Both the position numbers and the translations under genes were made by a program. A model generated the notes under the pieces. It was given only the letters and a program-made list of their open reading frames with translations, was not told the origin of the DNA and made no database searches. A stretch of DNA of 53,993 nucleotides from a virus. The stretch is from positions 1 to 53,993 of IMG/VR virus record IMGVR_UViG_3300045996_002343; one strand, written 5' to 3'. Shown one piece after another: positions 51,740 through 53,993 of this stretch. The first letter of the stretch is position 1, and each line of letters opens with the position of its first letter.

Positions 51740-52640
51740 TTAAAATTTTTTAACACAACAGCTCGCCAAATCTCTGGCTCTTGCTCCCGGTTTTTCGCGC
51801 AGAACCAATCTCATCAGACATCACTGGAGATAGCTTGCGGGGCTTCCGTACAAGGAATGGGAAGCTACTTCATAGAGGTGGATTAGGAAGGCTAGGCTCG
51901 TCCACATTGACTGGGAAGCCTAATCCCCATTTTGCTATGAGGGCAGGTATGCCGGAACTCCGAGAGGGTACGAAGGTACGGATCTTCCCTATAGCGCTAA
52001 TAGAAATCGTTACTAATACTATTAAGGCTCGCTAGAGGGGCTGGGCTGATGGCTATAGAGAACCGTTATTGTTAGTGGAGGCCCTTTAGCTACAGCAACA
52101 CACACCGAAGATCACTTTGCGCCTGCCGGAGATACTGTAGGTTTGGTGTGCCTAGAAGTACGGATATCACCCTTGGGAGGGGAGAAACAGACCGACCGCG
52201 GCCTCAAAGGCGCCATTGCGTTCTATACGTACCCCACCCGCCTCACTTCCGCTAGTGGTGGGCTCCTCTACTGAAAGGGCGGCCCGAAAGCCCTCTGGCC
52301 CCTTCGCCCTCTAGGCTGCCGGCGCCAATTCCCGATTTACCCGCGCGCCTAAGCGCCCGTGGTCGCCGGAAAGGCCGATTTACCCGTGGACGCAGTGGGT
52401 GGTAAGCTCATGGCGTCTGAGGGTGGGGCCCTGAATCCGTTGAAAATCTGAAAATAGGGGCCTGGCAACATTTGGCGGCCTCTCCGGATTGCCTGAGGAG
52501 AGGCTGAAGTGGAGATATGGAGTTCTGATGGAGTTTTGACTCCCTGGAGTTAGAGAGGCGTCGACACCTCCTATTGTAGCGTGGCGTCACATCTCCAGCC
52601 GCGCACCCGGCCGCGAATAACACGGCTTTTATCCGTGACC
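51740..52640. other. Non-coding stretch upstream of the leftward operon
   Basis: No frame here has a ribosome site or recognisable product. Visible elements are an 8-bp inverted repeat (GGATTAGG 51880-51887 with CCTAATCC 51919-51926) and a 12-bp direct repeat (CCGATTTACCCG at 52332 and 52375). Base use turns GC-rich between about 52180 and 52640. Confidence 0.6.
52332..52386 (+). repeat. 12-bp direct repeat pair
   Basis: CCGATTTACCCG occurs at 52332-52343 and 52375-52386, 43 bp apart, in a GC-rich non-coding stretch. It could be a pair of initiator or regulator sites. Two copies are too few to call iterons. Confidence 0.5.
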
Positions 52641-52647
52641 TGAAATC

Positions 52648-52999
52648 CGCGAAGCGATTCCCGCGTGAGCGACCTTGTTCGGACTACTCCACAGGAGACC
52701 TTGTTTGGAGGGGGTGGGGGATGATGGGGGTTGGGGGCAACTGGGGGAGGGGGAAAATACCCGCGGAGCGATAACGTGCGAAGCACACCAATGCACGAAG
52801 TGCAGCCGTCGGCACGACATGGAGCACGGCGCAGCGAAACGAAGTGGAGAGTGTCTGCGAAGCCGAATAACGGGGCGATGCGAACCCCGACAAAAATCCG
52901 CGAAGCGAAAATCGATAACCGCGTAGCGACAGCAGCCGATCAAATAACGCCGAAGGCGACATACAGGAACGAAGTGACTGCCACCAGGCCCGCGGAGCG
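52648..52999 (+). repeat. Array of GNA-loop mini-hairpins
   Basis: At least ten short hairpins share a triloop of the form GNA closed by C-G, but differ in stem: CGCGAAGCG (52648, 52899), CGCGGAGCG (52762, 52991), GTGCGAAGCAC (52776), TGCACGAAGTGCA (52792), GCGAAGC (52857), CGCGTAGCG (52920), CGCCGAAGGCG (52948), ACGAAGT (52969). A GTGA-loop version lies at 52662. Stem changes keep pairing. d(GCGNAGC) is a known ultra-stable DNA mini-hairpin. The last five are spaced 21-28 bp apart. Confidence 0.8.
52710..52753 (+). other. G-quadruplex-forming sequence
   Basis: Six runs of exactly five G within 44 bases, separated by loops of 1, 5, 2, 5 and 1 bases. This far exceeds the four runs of three G needed for a quadruplex. 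It lies inside the mini-hairpin array, on the same strand as the GNA loops. Confidence 0.8.
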
Positions 53000-53098
53000 A
53001 AAAACCTACAGCCTATCACCCTCTACAGCGTGGTAGCCGACAAAAATGTAAGCAGACCGACAATGTCAGCCTACCTACATTCTATCACACCCTACCTT

Positions 53099-53224
53099 TC
53101 ATCCTCCCTTCCATTTATCAAACCTCTTACCCCTCTCACCAATCCACCACACTTTCACCTTTACCACTTTCTTAACCACCACTTCACTTCCCCACCACTT
53201 CACACTCTTAATCTTCACACTCAT
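53099..53224 (-). CDS. Candidate 41-residue basic protein in the cytosine-free tract
   Basis: A frame without any C in its coding strand, MSVKIKSVKWWGSEVVVKK onward, rich in Val, Lys and Trp and free of Ala, Pro, Thr, His and Gln. AGGA lies a few bases before the ATG. It follows the HTH gene by 72 bases in the same direction. In a C-free strand short open frames are common, so this is only a candidate. Confidence 0.3.
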   Translation of the reverse strand: MSVKIKSVKWWGSEVVVKKVVKVKVWWIGERGKRFDKWKGG

Positions 53225-53296
53225 ACTATCCTAACCTTTCTCCCACCCACCACCCATAAACACTACCTACCTTACAAACCAACCCTCACCTCTATC

Positions 53297-53500
53297 CTAT
53301 TTCTCCTTTCTCTTAATCTCCCCTATCCTCACCAAATTATTATACACCATATTATAACTCACCTCTAACCCTCTCTTATTCATCTCATCCCTTATCTCAC
53401 TAATACTCATATCCTTATCCCACAACTCCTTCATCACACTCACCTTACTAACACCCTTTACCACCTTACCATCCACCAACTCACTTTTTCTCACACTCAT
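53297..53500 (-). CDS. Cytosine-free HTH gene
   Basis: A 67-residue protein from ATG 53500, with AAGGAG exactly seven bases upstream. A GTG at 53548 opens the same frame but lacks a ribosome site. VMKELWDKDMSISEIRDEM and SYNMVYNNLVRIG align with the second HTH unit of 49855-50223 (IMELWNEDIPVNEI, YQMVYNTLKRKG). The coding strand contains no C at all, so Ala, Pro, Thr, His and Gln are absent, all serines are AGT, all arginines AGA or AGG. Probably a DNA-binding regulator adapted to a strict base constraint. Confidence 0.75.
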   Translation of the reverse strand: MSVRKSELVDGKVVKGVSKVSVMKELWDKDMSISEIRDEMNKRGLEVSYNMVYNNLVRIGEIKRKEK

Positions 53501-53507
53501 CTCATAT

Positions 53508-53513
53508 CTCCTT
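53508..53513 (-). promoter_or_regulatory. Ribosome binding site of the cytosine-free gene
   Basis: AAGGAG on the - strand, seven bases before ATG 53500. This fixes the start and is strong evidence for real translation. Confidence 0.8.
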
Positions 53514-53538
53514 AACTTCAACACTACCCTACACTCAT

Positions 53539-53567
53539 ATAATACCACAACCTATACACCTATACAA
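53539..53567 (-). promoter_or_regulatory. Promoter of the cytosine-free gene
   Basis: On the - strand: TTGTAT (53562-53567), 17-bp spacer, TATTAT (53539-53544). Both hexamers are fair sigma-70 matches with ideal spacing. It starts transcription about 30 bases ahead of the AAGGAG site. Confidence 0.6.
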
Positions 53568-53685
53568 CCTTTTCAAATAAAAACTTCCCTAATTCTTTTC
53601 TTCATATTTCCAAATGCCATTCTGCAATACACCCGACTACTAACAATCCCATACACCTAACACTCCACCTCATACTAACCTCTCC

Positions 53686-53785
53686 GCATATCATACCCTC
53701 TCCACCGCATACTACCTCTTCACACTCTATCCTCTGCATATCATACTCTACCTACCGCATACTACCTCTACATAATCTCTACAAT
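53686..53785 (+). repeat. 50-bp tandem repeat, two diverged copies
   Basis: 53686-53735 and 53736-53785 share GCATATCATAC, then CCGCATACTACCTCT at the same offset. Most of the tract's rare G bases are in these GCAT motifs, so they may be protected by function. Confidence 0.65.
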
Positions 53786-53831
53786 AACTCAACATCTCTT
53801 CTCCCCATAATCTCTACAATATCTCAACATC
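53771..53831 (+). repeat. 35-bp-spaced repeat of a 26-mer
   Basis: The 26-mer beginning CATAATCTCTACAATA occurs at 53771-53796 and 53806-53831 with one difference. No G in either copy. Adjacent to the 50-bp tandem repeats and the end of the unique sequence. Confidence 0.7.
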
Positions 53832-53866
53832 CTATCGCCAACTCTCAACATTCACGCAACATAATA

Positions 53867-53993
53867 CCTAAAATCACTCTATATTATTATTTGACGTGAC
53901 ACAACTGATGAACAGAAGTTATGTAGACGGCGAATAATAATATACGAGCTGATTTTACGGTATTAACTGAGGGTGGGAGAGACTGTACCCGGC
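53867..53993. repeat. Terminal direct repeat, second copy
   Basis: Exact copy of bases 1-127. See the first copy for interpretation. Confidence 0.9.

Larger units (their letters stand above)
53070..53866 (+). other. Guanine-free (+) / cytosine-free (-) tract
   Basis: No G occurs on the + strand from 53070 to 53615, 546 bases. From 53616 to 53866 only nine appear (53616, 53624, 53635, 53686, 53707, 53736, 53757, 53837, 53856), and across the junction none until base 27. Eight of the nine are followed by C. The left edge is abrupt. The tract includes a complete leftward gene and tandem repeats. Nothing comparable exists elsewhere in the window. Confidence 0.95.
53568..53866. other. Non-coding part of the G-poor tract
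   Basis: No supported gene. On the - strand the longest frames beginning with ATG are about 22 codons. The right half holds the tandem repeats at 53686-53785 and 53771-53831. Confidence 0.6.

Noticed and set aside
51781-52035. Possible 84-codon gene before the hairpin region
   Set aside because: Non-ATG start, no ribosome site, and the frame spans an inverted repeat.
52648-52999. CRISPR array
   Set aside because: The repeats are short hairpins with variable stems and no constant repeat of 23 bases or more or regular spacers, and no cas genes are present. The Cas4-like nuclease at 30129 belongs to phage recombination.
52648-52999. N4-type early promoters
   Set aside because: The hairpins look alike, but no giant virion RNA polymerase is encoded in this complete genome. 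Kept only as an analogy.
52571-53019. Several open frames across the hairpin/quadruplex region on both strands
   Set aside because: They are Arg/Ser/Pro-rich without ribosome sites and follow the repeated motif; the structure of the DNA explains the openness better.
53030-53368. A long + strand open frame in the G-free tract
   Set aside because: Without G there are no TGA or TAG stops on that strand, so open frames arise by chance. The translation is low-complexity Leu/Pro/Thr/His, and the real gene is on the other strand with promoter and ribosome site.
53616-53866. Bisulfite-like or deamination artefact of sequencing
   Set aside because: A single local segment in an otherwise normal contig, with an intact gene, ribosome site and promoter, does not fit a chemical artefact. 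Raw reads would be needed to exclude it fully.

Overview
The window is a complete tailed-phage genome (Caudoviricetes) assembled as a circle. Bases 1-127 are repeated exactly at 53867-53993, so the unique length is 53,866 bp. A lambda-like capsid set (S49 protease, D-like decoration protein, E-like capsid), a G/GT tail-chaperone pair with a -1 slippery site, and a 553-residue tape measure point to a siphovirus with a flexible tail. Sigma-70-type promoters and AGGAG-type ribosome binding sites indicate a bacterial host, but nothing identifies which one. No integrase, tRNA or rRNA gene was recognised, so a lytic lifestyle is likely but not proven.

Layout. 1-963: no gene, with operator-like palindromes. 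964-23672, rightward: terminase, lysis genes, a block of beta-rich virion proteins, portal, head, tail and receptor-binding proteins. 23673-23918: a promoter/operator region that partly copies the one at 377-535. 23919-41617, rightward: primase-helicase, HNH nuclease, a tandem-HTH protein, RuvC-like nuclease, SNF2 helicase, Cas4-like nuclease, Sak4-like ATPase, a probable SSB, then a 7-deazaguanine cassette (QueC, QueD, QueE, FolE, a DUF1599 protein, a DpdA-like transglycosylase), a uracil-DNA-glycosylase/DNA polymerase I fusion and ThyX. 41626-41657: a terminator usable from both sides. 41664-51640, leftward: about 28 small, tightly overlapping, mostly unknown genes in four transcription blocks, each behind a related promoter. 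51641-53866: almost no genes, and the strangest DNA of the window.

How the genes fit together. FolE, QueD, QueE and QueC convert GTP to preQ0, and the DpdA-like enzyme is the expected catalyst for swapping it into phage DNA in place of guanine. This would hide the genome from restriction enzymes. Polymerase, primase-helicase, SSB, Sak4, RuvC and Cas4-like nuclease form a replication-recombination set. A home-grown family of small HTH proteins (six domain copies in four proteins) is the obvious candidate for reading the repeated GTAC/AGGCCT and CCAAAGAGTT elements near the promoters.

The most unusual part is 52640-53866. It holds six runs of five G, then about a dozen mini-hairpins with changing stems but constant GNA-type loops, then 546 consecutive bases without one G on the + strand. 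Only nine G occur in the 797 bases from 53070 to the end of the unique sequence. Inside the G-free tract lies a well-formed leftward gene with promoter, AAGGAG site and an intact HTH reading frame, written entirely without cytosine. Its 67-residue product contains no Ala, Pro, Thr, His or Gln. I know of no described system that explains this. A replication origin or another strand-specific process is my leading guess.
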